In this document: piece after piece, positions 34,561 to 42,132 of the stretch
Layout: each line of letters begins with the position of its first letter
Position numbering within the stretch: the stretch's first letter is position 1
The notes under the pieces: generated by a model
What the model saw: only the letters and a program-made list of their open reading frames with translations
The model's database searches: none
Told to the model about the DNA's origin: nothing
From: Candidatus Sumerlaeia bacterium
GTDB taxonomy: Bacteria > Sumerlaeota > Sumerlaeia > JADFCW01
NCBI GenBank assembly: GCA_026415575.1
Contig: JAOAGV010000025.1
Span: forward strand, 1 to 49,394
Direction: 5' to 3'
DNA length: 49,394 nucleotides
Program-made: the position numbers and the translations under genes

Positions 34561-35430
34561 CTAGGCCGCCAGCGAAAGAATTTTTTCCGGTATCTGCTCC
34601 AAATGCGCATTCAATCCGACGGTCTTGGCATCCAATCCCAATGCCAGGCCGAGCAACTCCGTGAACCACAAAATCGGCATGTGCATGTCTTCCCCAAACT
34701 TGGCCGACAGCTGGTCCTGATATGCCGCAAGGTTCATCTGGCACAAGGGGCAGGTCGTCACGATGCAGTCGGCGCCGTTGCCCTGCGCACAGGCAATCAG
34801 GTCGTGGCACAACTTCATGGCCACGTCGTTTGCGGTCGTCATCAACATGCCGCCGCAGCATCGCACCTTCAGCGGATAATAGACATTCTCGGCGCCCAGC
34901 GCCTCGAACAGCTGGTCCATGGTCTGCGGAAATTCCATGTCGTCGAACCCGCGCTGCGGGCGGACGATCTGGCAGCCGTAGTATTCGGCAATCTTCAATC
35001 CTTCGAGCGACCGCCGGGCCTTCTTCGCGATGGCATCAATCCCCAAATCGTTGACCAGCACTTCGAGCGGGTGGCGCACGCGGACCGTTCCGCCATAATA
35101 AAGGCCCGCCGCCGACAGCGCATCGTTGACCTTGGCATTGAGCTCCGGCAACTCACGCAAAAACCGGTTGGTCTTGTTCAGGACCAGATAGCATGCGCTG
35201 CACGGGGCCACCACGTCGCGTTTCAACTTTTCCGCCAGCGCCAGATTGCGCGCGCTGATTGAAAACGACACGGTCTCCTTGACCGACATATACACCGTCG
35301 CCCCGCAACAATTCCAATCTTCCAACTCATGCAGACCCAGCCCCAAGGCCTTAAAAACCGCTCGCGTCGAAAGATCATAGGGCTTGGACGTTTTCGTCAG
35401 ACTGCATCCCGGATAGTAGGTATATTCCAT
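34561..35430 (-). CDS. hdrB: heterodisulfide reductase subunit B-like
   Basis: 289 residues with two complete CCG domains: C9, C41-C42, C77, C80; and C153, C191-C192, C227, C230. In methanogen HdrB these hold two non-cubane [4Fe-4S] clusters that cleave the CoM-CoB heterodisulfide. In a bacterium the natural acceptor is unknown and is likely another disulfide or thiol compound. The ATG at 35430 has GGAG eight bases upstream; a longer open frame to 36000 runs through hdrC and is rejected. Confidence 0.93.
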   Translation of the reverse strand: MEYTYYPGCSLTKTSKPYDLSTRAVFKALGLGLHELEDWNCCGATVYMSVKETVSFSISARNLALAEKLKRDVVAPCSACYLVLNKTNRFLRELPELNAKVNDALSAAGLYYGGTVRVRHPLEVLVNDLGIDAIAKKARRSLEGLKIAEYYGCQIVRPQRGFDDMEFPQTMDQLFEALGAENVYYPLKVRCCGGMLMTTANDVAMKLCHDLIACAQGNGADCIVTTCPLCQMNLAAYQDQLSAKFGEDMHMPILWFTELLGLALGLDAKTVGLNAHLEQIPEKILSLAA

Positions 35431-35450
35431 TGCACGTTCTCCATCCTGAC

Positions 35451-36107
35451 TCAGCTTTGAATGGCTTTGTAGCCGACTTCGTCGGTGACGGTGCGAACGG
35501 GAACCGGTTCGCGCGGCTGCTCGATTTCCTCGGCGCGTGCGATGATCTTTTTCAAATCGGCATGGCCGGCAATACGGTCGGGAAACAATCCCAAACGCCC
35601 TGTTTTCAGCATCTTCAGCCCCAGCGGGGCCATTTTCAGGAGATTGATCCATTTGAACGACCGCAGGAAAAACTCCGCCAGCAGGCCCATTTCGTAGTTG
35701 CGGCCGAACCACTTCACGCTGCGCACAAACGCCTCCGACAGGGCATAGACGGGAAACTGCCGCGGGCGGATGTTCTTGCCCATGGCCACGCGCTTGAGCG
35801 CATAGAGCAAATCGGTGATGCGGATCTCGACCGGACATCGTACCGTGCAGGCGTAGCACGAGGCACATATCCAAATGGTGCGGCTGCGCAAGATGGTTTC
35901 GATGTCGCCGGCGCGAAACCGCGCAATGACCTCGCGCGGCGACAGGTCCATCGCGTAACTGACGGGGCACGAACCCGTGCACGTTCCGCATTGGATGCAC
36001 TTTCGCAGCCGCTCGCCGCCCGGGACAATGTCCACCTGTGACAGAAACGCCCGCCGCAACTCGCTCTCGCGAGCCGGCAGCGTTCCCGGAGTCTCCAAGT
36101 GCGCCAT
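35451..36107 (-). CDS. hdrC: heterodisulfide reductase subunit C-like
   Basis: 218 residues. Two [4Fe-4S] motifs: C37, C40, C43, C47 (RKCIQCGTCTGSCP) and C81, C84, C87, C91 (ICASCYACTVRCP). It passes electrons from HdrA to HdrB. AAAGGA precedes the ATG by nine bases, and hdrB begins 20 bases after its stop. The C-terminal part (SVKWFGRNYEMGLLAEFFLRS) is soluble, not a membrane cytochrome, so the complex is cytoplasmic. Confidence 0.93.
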   Translation of the reverse strand: MAHLETPGTLPARESELRRAFLSQVDIVPGGERLRKCIQCGTCTGSCPVSYAMDLSPREVIARFRAGDIETILRSRTIWICASCYACTVRCPVEIRITDLLYALKRVAMGKNIRPRQFPVYALSEAFVRSVKWFGRNYEMGLLAEFFLRSFKWINLLKMAPLGLKMLKTGRLGLFPDRIAGHADLKKIIARAEEIEQPREPVPVRTVTDEVGYKAIQS

Positions 36108-36131
36108 AGTGGTTGTTCCTTTCTGAATAGC

Positions 36132-36176
36132 TTCGTCGGACGGGTCGAACTCGTCGGACTCGTCGGACTGGTCAGA
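36132..36176. repeat. 9-mer short tandem repeat (five units)
   Basis: TTCGTCGGA CGGGTCGAA CTCGTCGGA CTCGTCGGA CTGGTCAGA between hdrC and the protease gene; the longest and cleanest array of this type in the window. Confidence 0.7.
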
Positions 36177-36193
36177 CTGCTTCCTTTGATCAG

Positions 36194-36658
36194 CTAGTGG
36201 CTCTCCACAAACTCCATCACCGCCCGCGCGGCGGTTTCGATGGCCGCCTCGACGTTGGGTGTACAGGATTCCCCGATGGTTTCGACATCCTCGACTTCAA
36301 TTGCAAAAACAACGATCTCTTCCGGCACTTTTGCGCCCAGCTGCCGTGCCAGCTCGAGCGCCGTCCCGAAATCCATTGTATGATAGGAAGCCAGCCGCGG
36401 GCTGTTGGCGAACTCTTCCGCCCGATGCCGTGTCACAGTTCCGGGAGCATATCGGCCCGTTCGGCAGGCGTCTATAAGAATCGCCCGACGGAAACCCGCC
36501 AGGCGCTCCACCAATTCCATACCCCCAACCGACAGTTCAATCACCTCATAGCGTTTGGGGTCCAATTGCCCGCGCAACCGGCGGACCACATACAAGCCCA
36601 CTCCATCGTCGCTGAGAAGATCATTGCCCAAACCGACAATTGCTGTCGTGCACAGCAA
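36194..36658 (-). CDS. [NiFe] hydrogenase maturation endopeptidase (HycI/HybD/FrhD-like)
   Basis: 154 residues, family length. Removes the C-terminal tail of the large subunit after nickel insertion. Seen: VGLGNDLLSDDGVG with the first nickel-binding acid, LIDACRTG with the second, and the histidine in SYHTMDFGTALEL. The TTG at 36658 is the likely start, because GGAG lies nine bases upstream and the fold begins directly; the longer frame to 36784 reads through promoter-like DNA. It is the first gene of the hydrogenase cluster, at the opposite end from its presumed substrate, mvhA. Hyp (HypA-F) assembly genes are not in the window. Confidence 0.88.
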   Translation of the reverse strand: MLCTTAIVGLGNDLLSDDGVGLYVVRRLRGQLDPKRYEVIELSVGGMELVERLAGFRRAILIDACRTGRYAPGTVTRHRAEEFANSPRLASYHTMDFGTALELARQLGAKVPEEIVVFAIEVEDVETIGESCTPNVEAAIETAARAVMEFVESH

Positions 36659-36712
36659 GTGGGTATGCTCCGCACGCAAATTGTCAAGACAAACGGCCGA
36701 TACAGGTCTGTG

Positions 36713-36734
36713 ATTTGTGATCAATTTCACAAAT
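36713..36734. promoter_or_regulatory. CRP-type operator palindrome
   Basis: ATTTGTGA, six bases, TCACAAAT: perfect eight-base arms matching the CRP core TGTGA-N6-TCACA. It lies 55 bases upstream of the protease start. Confidence 0.6.
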
Positions 36735-36750
36735 AGTGTTTTTACAAAAG

Positions 36751-36769
36751 CGGGCCTTTTTAGGGCCCG
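36751..36769. repeat. GC hairpin CGGGCC/GGCCCG
   Basis: Perfect six-base stem with a seven-base loop; leftward transcripts would read CTTTTG after it, so it could be a weak terminator or leader hairpin. Confidence 0.4.
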
Positions 36770-36804
36770 ACCCACCCCGAACAACGAACCACATTCCGTC
36801 AGAT

Positions 36805-36824
36805 CATTTGATATTTGTCAAATG
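36805..36824. promoter_or_regulatory. FNR-type operator palindrome
   Basis: CATTTGATATTTGTCAAATG: perfect seven-base arms; the core TTGAT-N4-GTCAA differs from the FNR consensus (TTGAT-N4-ATCAA) at one base. Confidence 0.5.
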
Positions 36825-37016
36825 GAAAAAACCTGCGAAAACCGTCCAAATGAATTCAATGGTATCTCAAACTAAGGCGCAAAGAGGTGGAAATTAGCCT
36901 GCAGGACCATCTAAAGGTATCGAAAGCACCAAAAGTGAATACCGAAAAAGAGCGCCTATAATATTCATGCGGCCATTATCGGTATTGGGAAAAGATCCTG
37001 ATAGTTCTCGGCGGGT

Positions 37017-37110
37017 AAGAGCCTATCTGAAAACGTGGCTTGGCCGTCTCGGCCAAGATGCTTGGGCGGCACGTCAAAGCCACGATCGAACGGTTTTCGG
37101 ATAGACTCTT
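37017..37110. repeat. MITE-like palindromic element, copy 1
   Basis: Ends AAGAGCCTATCTGAAAAC and, on the other strand, AAGAGTCTATCCGAAAAC form an imperfect terminal inverted repeat. The interior holds the hairpin CTTGGCCG TCT CGGCCAAG. No transposase is present. Confidence 0.75.
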
Positions 37111-37391
37111 AGCGTCTCTAAAATAATGAGGCTCCGAGCTGAAACGCGCCACGATGGACCGGCGCTGGAATTTGACTTCACAGCGAATCTCGCCCCGTTC
37201 GATAGGTTCAACTATATCGAAAAACGGCAGGAAACTGTCAAAAAAAACGCATTTTTTAGAGACCCTAAAGTTTATGATTCAAACTTACGAGGCGCTTGCA
37301 GAAGATGGACCGCCGGCGGCTCGCCGGTTCTCTAAGTGTTGAGGGTGAGGGAAACGGTAGGTTTGGAACACATAACGAGACACAAATAGTG

Positions 37392-37490
37392 TTTAGAGCC
37401 TATCCGTAAACGCGGCTTGGCCGCTTCGGCCAAGATGCTTGGGCGGCACACCCAAGCCACGATCGGACGGGTTTCGAAATAGACTCTAAA
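37392..37490. repeat. MITE-like palindromic element, copy 2
   Basis: Same orientation as copy 1, with ends TTTAGAGCCTAT / TTTAGAGTCTAT, hairpins CTTGGCCG CTT CGGCCAAG and GCTTGGG N7 CCCAAGC. Base changes relative to copy 1 often keep the pairing. Confidence 0.75.
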
Positions 37491-37589
37491 AATGAGCCCA
37501 CACTTTCTCTGCGGCTGACCAAAATCGCAGAAACTGTAGAAGACTTAGCTGCTTTGCGTGAGGCAGTTTTTTCACGGGCTGGGCACCGT

Positions 37590-37606
37590 TGCGCAAAAAT
37601 TGCGCA
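37590..37606 (+). promoter_or_regulatory. possible sigma-54 activator (enhancer) site
   Basis: TGCGCAA AAA TTGCGCA, a perfect palindrome with the NtrC-like TGC-N11-GCA form, about 75 bases before the -24 box. Confidence 0.45.
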
Positions 37607-37678
37607 GCAATAAAATGCCAGCTGTGAAGCAATTGCAGGCTGTCATGAGATAATCTTTTATAAATCAATGTATTATTT

Positions 37679-37696
37679 TTGGCACCGGTCTTGCGT
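37679..37696 (+). promoter_or_regulatory. rpoN-dependent promoter: sigma-54 (RpoN) type -24/-12 promoter
   Basis: TTGGCACCGGTCTTGCGT: TGGCAC-N5-TTGC with GG and GC exactly ten bases apart. Transcription would begin near 37707, about 75 bases before the next start codon. Confidence 0.7.
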
Positions 37697-37782
37697 AATT
37701 CCCCTTCCGGATAATGGGATGCAGGCGAGGGGTATCCCGCGGTATCCACAGGATTCCACAACATCAAAAGGAGGCAGGCAGC

Positions 37783-38442
37783 ATGAGGAAACTTGCAGCA
37801 ATGACAGTGGCCACAGTGCTGGCCCTGTTGCTGGCGGCAGACTTCGTATCGGCCCAGCAACCGGGCGGAGCTGCCCCCGGCGGACGTCGAGGGGCGCGAG
37901 GTGGCGAGCAAGGTGCGCCACCGGGGCAGCCGGGCGACCGGGGCGGTTTTGATCGCGGGCGGTTTGATCCGGCGCAGATGCGGGAAAGAATGCTCGAAGG
38001 TTTGCGCGAGCGCTTGGGCGCCACCGAGGAAGAGTGGAAGGCCATCAGCCCGCTGGTCACCGACGTGATGGAAAAGCAGGGCAATGCGATGCGCGGCGGA
38101 TTTGGCGGCCTGATGGGGCTTTTGGGACGCGGCGGTCCGGGTGGTCCGGGGCGACCGGGCGGCGACCGCGGTCCGGGTGCGCCTCCGGGCGGCGACCAGC
38201 CGGGACAGGACCGGGGTCGGCGGGGCGGTATGTTTGGCCAACCGGATCCGGAGATTGAGGCTCTGTCGAAGACACTCGAAGACCCCAATGCGTCCAAGGA
38301 GACCATCGCGGCCAATCTGAAGGCCCTGCGCGATGCGCGCGCGAAACGCGAGGCGGAACTCAAGGCCGCCCGCGAGAAACTCCGCGCCGTTCTCACGCTG
38401 CGCCAAGAGGCCCTGCTGGTTCTTGGAGGCTTGCTGGACTAA
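37783..38442 (+). CDS. secreted Gly/Pro/Arg-rich protein, unknown function
   Basis: 219 residues. Signal peptide (MRKLAAMTVATVLALLLAADFVSA, cut before QQP), a collagen-like low-complexity part (GGAAPGGRRGARGGEQGAPPGQPGD in pieces), a helical region (MRERMLEGLRERLGATEEEWKAISPLVTDVM), a second Gly/Pro/Arg stretch, and a helical, coiled-coil-prone C-terminus (ALRDARAKREAELKAAREKL). The helical parts recall periplasmic stress proteins of the Spy/LTXXQ or heavy-metal resistance type, which is only a suggestion. AAGGAGG precedes the ATG. It is first behind the sigma-54 promoter and 53 bases before gspE. Confidence 0.8.
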   Translation: MRKLAAMTVATVLALLLAADFVSAQQPGGAAPGGRRGARGGEQGAPPGQPGDRGGFDRGRFDPAQMRERMLEGLRERLGATEEEWKAISPLVTDVMEKQGNAMRGGFGGLMGLLGRGGPGGPGRPGGDRGPGAPPGGDQPGQDRGRRGGMFGQPDPEIEALSKTLEDPNASKETIAANLKALRDARAKREAELKAAREKLRAVLTLRQEALLVLGGLLD

Positions 38443-38495
38443 GAGTCGCACCTATGCAACATGCGGGCGGGGAGATCCTAACGGGAGCAGTCACC

Positions 38496-39392
38496 ATGAC
38501 CGAGCTGCTAAATAGCATGATCGAAAGCCGGCAACTGTCGGCTTCCGACGCAGAGCTATTCAGGCGACTGTGCGCCGAGGGCCGCATCAAGACGGCCGGT
38601 ACGGAAGAGGACGTCCTTCGCTGGTTGGCGAAGGAATATGGCTTTTCCTATACCGACTTGACCGACATCGAGCCCGACCGCCAGCTGCTCTCGTTATTCC
38701 CCGCCCGCGTGTTGCTGAAACACGGCATCCTGCCGCTGCGCAAAGTCAACGGCACCGTCGAGGTGGCCGTCAGCCGCCTCTACGCGACCGAGGGTCTGGA
38801 CACCCTTCGCACCCTGACCGGCTTGAACCTCACGCCGGTTCTGGTGCCCACCGAGGCGATTCAGCGCGAGATGAAAAAACGCCTCGGCGTTGGCGCCGAC
38901 ACCCTCGACACGCTCGAAGAGGAATCCGCGCTTCAGGTTGTGGAAGAAAACGACGAGGACGTGGACCTCGACGCCGCTGCCGAGGATGCCTCGATCATCC
39001 GCTTTGTCAACCAAGTTCTTAGCGACGCCATCGAGCTGCGCGCGACAGACATCCACCTCGAACCGTTCGAGGACGAAATGCGTATCCGCTACCGCATTGA
39101 CGGTGTGCTGCAGGATGTGCCTGTGCCGGCGCAGTTGAAACGCTACCAGCCGGCTATTGTCTCGCGCGTAAAAATTCTCAGCCATCTGGACATTGCGGAA
39201 AAGCGCCTGCCCCAAGATGGCCGGATCAAAATCCGCGTCGGCAAGGGCGAAGTGGACGTGCGTGTCTCGGTCATCCCCATGCTGCACGGTGAAGCGGTGG
39301 TCATGCGCTTGTTGCGCCAAGACACCTCGCTGCTTCGTCTGTCCGAGCTGGGCATGCCCCCGCGCGAGGATGCGCTGTTTCGCAGCTCCTGA
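38496..39392 (+). CDS. gspE: T2SS/T4P assembly ATPase GspE, N-terminal part (frameshifted)
   Basis: 298 codons covering the N1 domain ([22 protein letters not shown]...), N2 domain with [35 protein letters not shown], and the start of the ATPase core up to PREDALFR. The frame then stops at 39390. The missing C-terminal core follows in another frame. A single base lost near 39383 (CGC-CAG read as CGCAG) explains it: repair gives [19 protein letters not shown]. The ATG at 38496 has GGGAG eight bases upstream; ATG at 38454 is possible. The enzyme powers pseudopilus assembly at the cytoplasmic face. Confidence 0.85.
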   Translation: MTELLNSMIESRQLSASDAELFRRLCAEGRIKTAGTEEDVLRWLAKEYGFSYTDLTDIEPDRQLLSLFPARVLLKHGILPLRKVNGTVEVAVSRLYATEGLDTLRTLTGLNLTPVLVPTEAIQREMKKRLGVGADTLDTLEEESALQVVEENDEDVDLDAAAEDASIIRFVNQVLSDAIELRATDIHLEPFEDEMRIRYRIDGVLQDVPVPAQLKRYQPAIVSRVKILSHLDIAEKRLPQDGRIKIRVGKGEVDVRVSVIPMLHGEAVVMRLLRQDTSLLRLSELGMPPREDALFRSS

Positions 39393-40180
39393 AACTCCCC
39401 CACGGGATTTTGCTTGTGACCGGCCCGACCGGCAGCGGCAAGACCACCACGCTCTATGCCGCTCTCAGCGAAATCAACGACGTGGAACGCAAGATTATCA
39501 CCATCGAAGACCCGGTCGAGTATCACATCAAGGGCATCAACCAGATTCAGGTGTCCGAAAAAGCGGGTCTGACATTCGCCCGCGGGCTGCGCTCGATCCT
39601 GCGGCACGACCCGGATGTGGTGCTCATCGGCGAAATCCGTGACGGCGAGACGGCGCAGATCGCCGTGCAGGCCTCGTTGACGGGCCATTTGGTCTTCTCG
39701 ACTCTGCACACCAACGATGCGCCGGGTGCGGTCACACGGCTGATTGACATGGGCGTCGAGCCCTATCTGGTCGCCTCGTCGCTGGAGGCGGCCCTTGCCC
39801 AGCGCCTTGTGCGCGTGCTGTGCCCCAACTGCAAGAAACCGGATCTTTCGGCCAAAGCGCAAGCAATCCGGGTGCAATACGGACTGAACGGCCAGCATCC
39901 GTTGTATGCGGCTGTCGGTTGCGCCGCCTGCCGCCAGACCGGCTATCACGGGCGGCATGCGGTGTTCGAGCTGATGGATATGAACGACGAAATCCGCCAG
40001 TTGGTCTTAAAGATGTGCTCGACGGGCGAAATCCGCGCTGCCGCGCAACGCTACGGCATGCGCACGCTCAACGAGGACGGCTGGCGGCTGGTCGGTGAAG
40101 GCATTACAACCGTAGATGAGGTTTTGCGTGTGACCAAAGCCGGCCGAACCAACGGGGTTATGGTCACCAATGGACATTGA
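39383..40180 (+). CDS. gspE: T2SS/T4P assembly ATPase GspE, C-terminal part (after frameshift)
   Basis: Continues GspE in the -1 frame: [14 protein letters not shown], Walker [13 protein letters not shown], Asp box [17 protein letters not shown], Walker [15 protein letters not shown], His box [13 protein letters not shown], and the tetracysteine zinc motif (CPNCKK...CAACRQTG). All catalytic motifs are intact. Without frame repair the protein lacks its own start; a TTG at 39410 is no real candidate. Either a sequencing error, a true pseudogene, or a recoding event. Confidence 0.85.
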   Translation, partial: QLLKLPHGILLVTGPTGSGKTTTLYAALSEINDVERKIITIEDPVEYHIKGINQIQVSEKAGLTFARGLRSILRHDPDVVLIGEIRDGETAQIAVQASLTGHLVFSTLHTNDAPGAVTRLIDMGVEPYLVASSLEAALAQRLVRVLCPNCKKPDLSAKAQAIRVQYGLNGQHPLYAAVGCAACRQTGYHGRHAVFELMDMNDEIRQLVLKMCSTGEIRAAAQRYGMRTLNEDGWRLVGEGITTVDEVLRVTKAGRTNGVMVTNGH

Positions 40181-40207
40181 AAACTCTTGGAGCGGCGGGC
40201 GGGACTT

Positions 40208-40269
40208 TCCTGTCCCGCACCTTGATCAACTTGCCTTGTCCCTCCTTGCCTTCGGGGTGCGGGACAGGA
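40208..40269. repeat. 14-bp perfect inverted repeat between gspE and gspF
   Basis: TCCTGTCCCGCACC (40208-40221) pairs with GGTGCGGGACAGGA (40256-40269) around a 34-base loop. No T-run follows; it may act as an mRNA processing or attenuation hairpin, or be a dispersed repeat. Confidence 0.55.
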
Positions 40270-40369
40270 CGGTTCCGCCAACCGCTCATCGAAATAGAAC
40301 GCTGTAATAGAAGTAGATAGATTTTAGCTTTACGGCAAGCGACTTGGACAACATGCAGGCGGTTCACCC

Positions 40370-41599
40370 ATGCCTCTCTTTCAATACAGAGCCCTTCAGG
40401 GTGATGGAACTATGGCCGAAGGAAGCCTGGAGGCCGGCGGCCGCCAGGAGGCCTTCCGGCTATTGGAGAGCCGCGGGCTGAATCCCGTCAGTCTTGCCGA
40501 AAAAAGCAACGGTAAAAAGTCGGAACAAACGGTTCAAGTTTCCCTTCCTTGGCGACGCAAGCGCGTGTCTTTCCGCGCGCTGGAGAACTTCACCCGTCAG
40601 TTGGCCAGTCTTCTTGCCGCCGGCGTTCCCATGAGCCGGGCCCTGAAGATTCTCATGAAGGAGGCCTCGTCGCCGGCGGCGCAAGAAAAGTGGAAAGAAA
40701 TCCACGATCTGGTCATTGACGGCATGTCGCTGGCCGACGCCATGGCGCAGTCACCGGATGTGTTTCCGACCGTTTATACGGCGATGGTGCGCGCGGGCGA
40801 AACGGGTGGTTTCCTCGACGTGGTTCTGGGCCAGATAGCCGACTTTCAGGCGCGCGAGAAAGAGTTGCGGGCCAAGGTTATCGCCGCGCTGATCTATCCG
40901 GCGGTCCTGCTGACTTTGGCCATCGGTGTGGTGATTTTCCTGCTGGTATTTTTCATTCCCCGCTTTCAGGCAATTTTTGCGGATTTTGGTGCCGCGCTGC
41001 CGGCTTTGACGCGGTTTATTGTTGGCGCCAGCCAAGTGGCCAGCCGATATGGCATCTTTGTCGCCGTAGGCCTTGTCATCGCCTTCGTGCTGTTCCGGAA
41101 GTGGTTGAAAACCGATCAGGGGCGGCGAATGTGGGAACGAGTGATTCTGCGTCTGCCGATCATTGGCCGGCTGACCGCACGGTTTGCCATGACGCGGTTT
41201 TGCCGCATGCTCGGCACGCTTATCCATGCAGGCGTGGCGCTGATCAACGCCTTGCGGGTGGCCCGCGAGTCGCTGGGCAATCAAACGCTGGTGGATGCGC
41301 TGAGCGCTTCGATTGACCGGGTTAAACAAGGCGACTCGCTGGCGGCCAGTCTGGCCGACTGTCCGCAGGTCTTTCCCGGTTCCGTGCTCGAGATGATTTC
41401 CGTGGCCGAAGAGTCGGGGCGGCTCGATGAGGAACTGGTGCGTCTTGCCGCGGTTACTGAAACCGATCTGGACCGGCAGCTGAAAACGGCGGTTTCTCTG
41501 GCCGAGCCGCTGATGCTGTTCCTGATGGCCGCGTTTATCGGCACAATTTTTGTCGGAATGGTGATTCCCATTTTCACCATTCAAGACTACATCAAGTAG
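40370..41599 (+). CDS. gspF: T2SS inner-membrane platform protein GspF
   Basis: 409 residues. Opens with MPLFQYRALQGDGTMAEGSLEA, the typical GspF start, then two homologous cytoplasmic helix-bundle domains (FTRQLASLLAAGVPMSRALKIL; FCRMLGTLIHAGVALINALRVARES), each followed by membrane helices (AALIYPAVLLTLAIGVVIFLLVFFIP; EPLMLFLMAAFIGTIFVGMVIPIFT). It links GspE to the pseudopilus. Full length. Upstream lies the inverted repeat noted above. Confidence 0.96.
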   Translation: MPLFQYRALQGDGTMAEGSLEAGGRQEAFRLLESRGLNPVSLAEKSNGKKSEQTVQVSLPWRRKRVSFRALENFTRQLASLLAAGVPMSRALKILMKEASSPAAQEKWKEIHDLVIDGMSLADAMAQSPDVFPTVYTAMVRAGETGGFLDVVLGQIADFQAREKELRAKVIAALIYPAVLLTLAIGVVIFLLVFFIPRFQAIFADFGAALPALTRFIVGASQVASRYGIFVAVGLVIAFVLFRKWLKTDQGRRMWERVILRLPIIGRLTARFAMTRFCRMLGTLIHAGVALINALRVARESLGNQTLVDALSASIDRVKQGDSLAASLADCPQVFPGSVLEMISVAEESGRLDEELVRLAAVTETDLDRQLKTAVSLAEPLMLFLMAAFIGTIFVGMVIPIFTIQDYIK

Positions 41600-41625
41600 G
41601 AAGAAAGTTTTGGGGATAAGAGCAC

Positions 41626-42132
41626 ATGCGACACGACTTGTCCACACGATCCTTGGCTCTGATTGCCGTGTGTCTGGCCGTCAGTTCGGCCGCCTTTTGC
41701 TGGCACTGGGCCATGCGCCATCAGCGAAGTATTGAACGCTACGACCGGGCGGTTGCGGCGATGGAATCGCGGCAGGAAGACCTTGAGTTCCACTTGATGG
41801 GACTGGCGGCGCTGATGCAGCGGGTAAATGCCCAACATCAAGGAGGCGGGCGGCTCATGCCGTCGGTGCTGCCGTTCGAGCAAGCGTGCCGCGAAATGGC
41901 TTCCAGCTTGACGCTTCTGAACCAATTTGAGACTGCACGGGCCGACTCTTTCTTGCTATGGTATTATCGGAAAATGAAAGCATTCCATATGCCCGAAACA
42001 GCTGCGACAATACAAGACCCCAAGCGGGACTTGGCTGGCAGGCATGTCTTGGCCGCCCGCGAAAATCTGTGCCGAAAATCGGGACCTTTTGCTGCAAGCA
42101 CTCACGAAATCAAACAGGAGGTACTGCCATGA
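41626..42132 (+). CDS. unknown single-pass membrane protein within the T2SS operon
   Basis: 168 residues. One N-terminal membrane helix (LALIAVCLAVSSAAFCWHWAM), then a helical, coiled-coil-prone segment (ERYDRAVAAMESRQEDLEFHLMGLAALMQRV). The tail is polar. No family recognised, and no such gene stands between gspF and gspG in classical operons. Its stop overlaps the gspG start (ATGA), so the two are translationally coupled, supporting a real gene. GGGGA lies 12 bases before the ATG. Confidence 0.65.
   Translation: MRHDLSTRSLALIAVCLAVSSAAFCWHWAMRHQRSIERYDRAVAAMESRQEDLEFHLMGLAALMQRVNAQHQGGGRLMPSVLPFEQACREMASSLTLLNQFETARADSFLLWYYRKMKAFHMPETAATIQDPKRDLAGRHVLAARENLCRKSGPFAASTHEIKQEVLP

Larger units (their letters stand above)
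36659..37782. other. 1.1-kb intergenic control region with mobile-element remnants
   Basis: Between the leftward hydrogenase cluster and the rightward secretion operon. It is more AT-rich than the flanks. It holds two CRP/FNR-type palindromes, a GC hairpin, two copies of a MITE-like element, an inverted pair of GTCTCTAAAA/TTTTAGAGAC (37114-37262), a palindrome and a sigma-54 type promoter. A 69-codon frame at 37126-37335 has no support. Confidence 0.6.

Noticed and set aside
34561-36000. Single 479-codon frame for hdrB
   Set aside because: The part before 35430 runs out of frame through hdrC; the HdrB start with GGAG at 35430 fits family length.
37126-37335. 69-codon frame between the MITE-like copies
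   Set aside because: Starts near the element end, no ribosome site, no homology, low-complexity junction; most likely chance.
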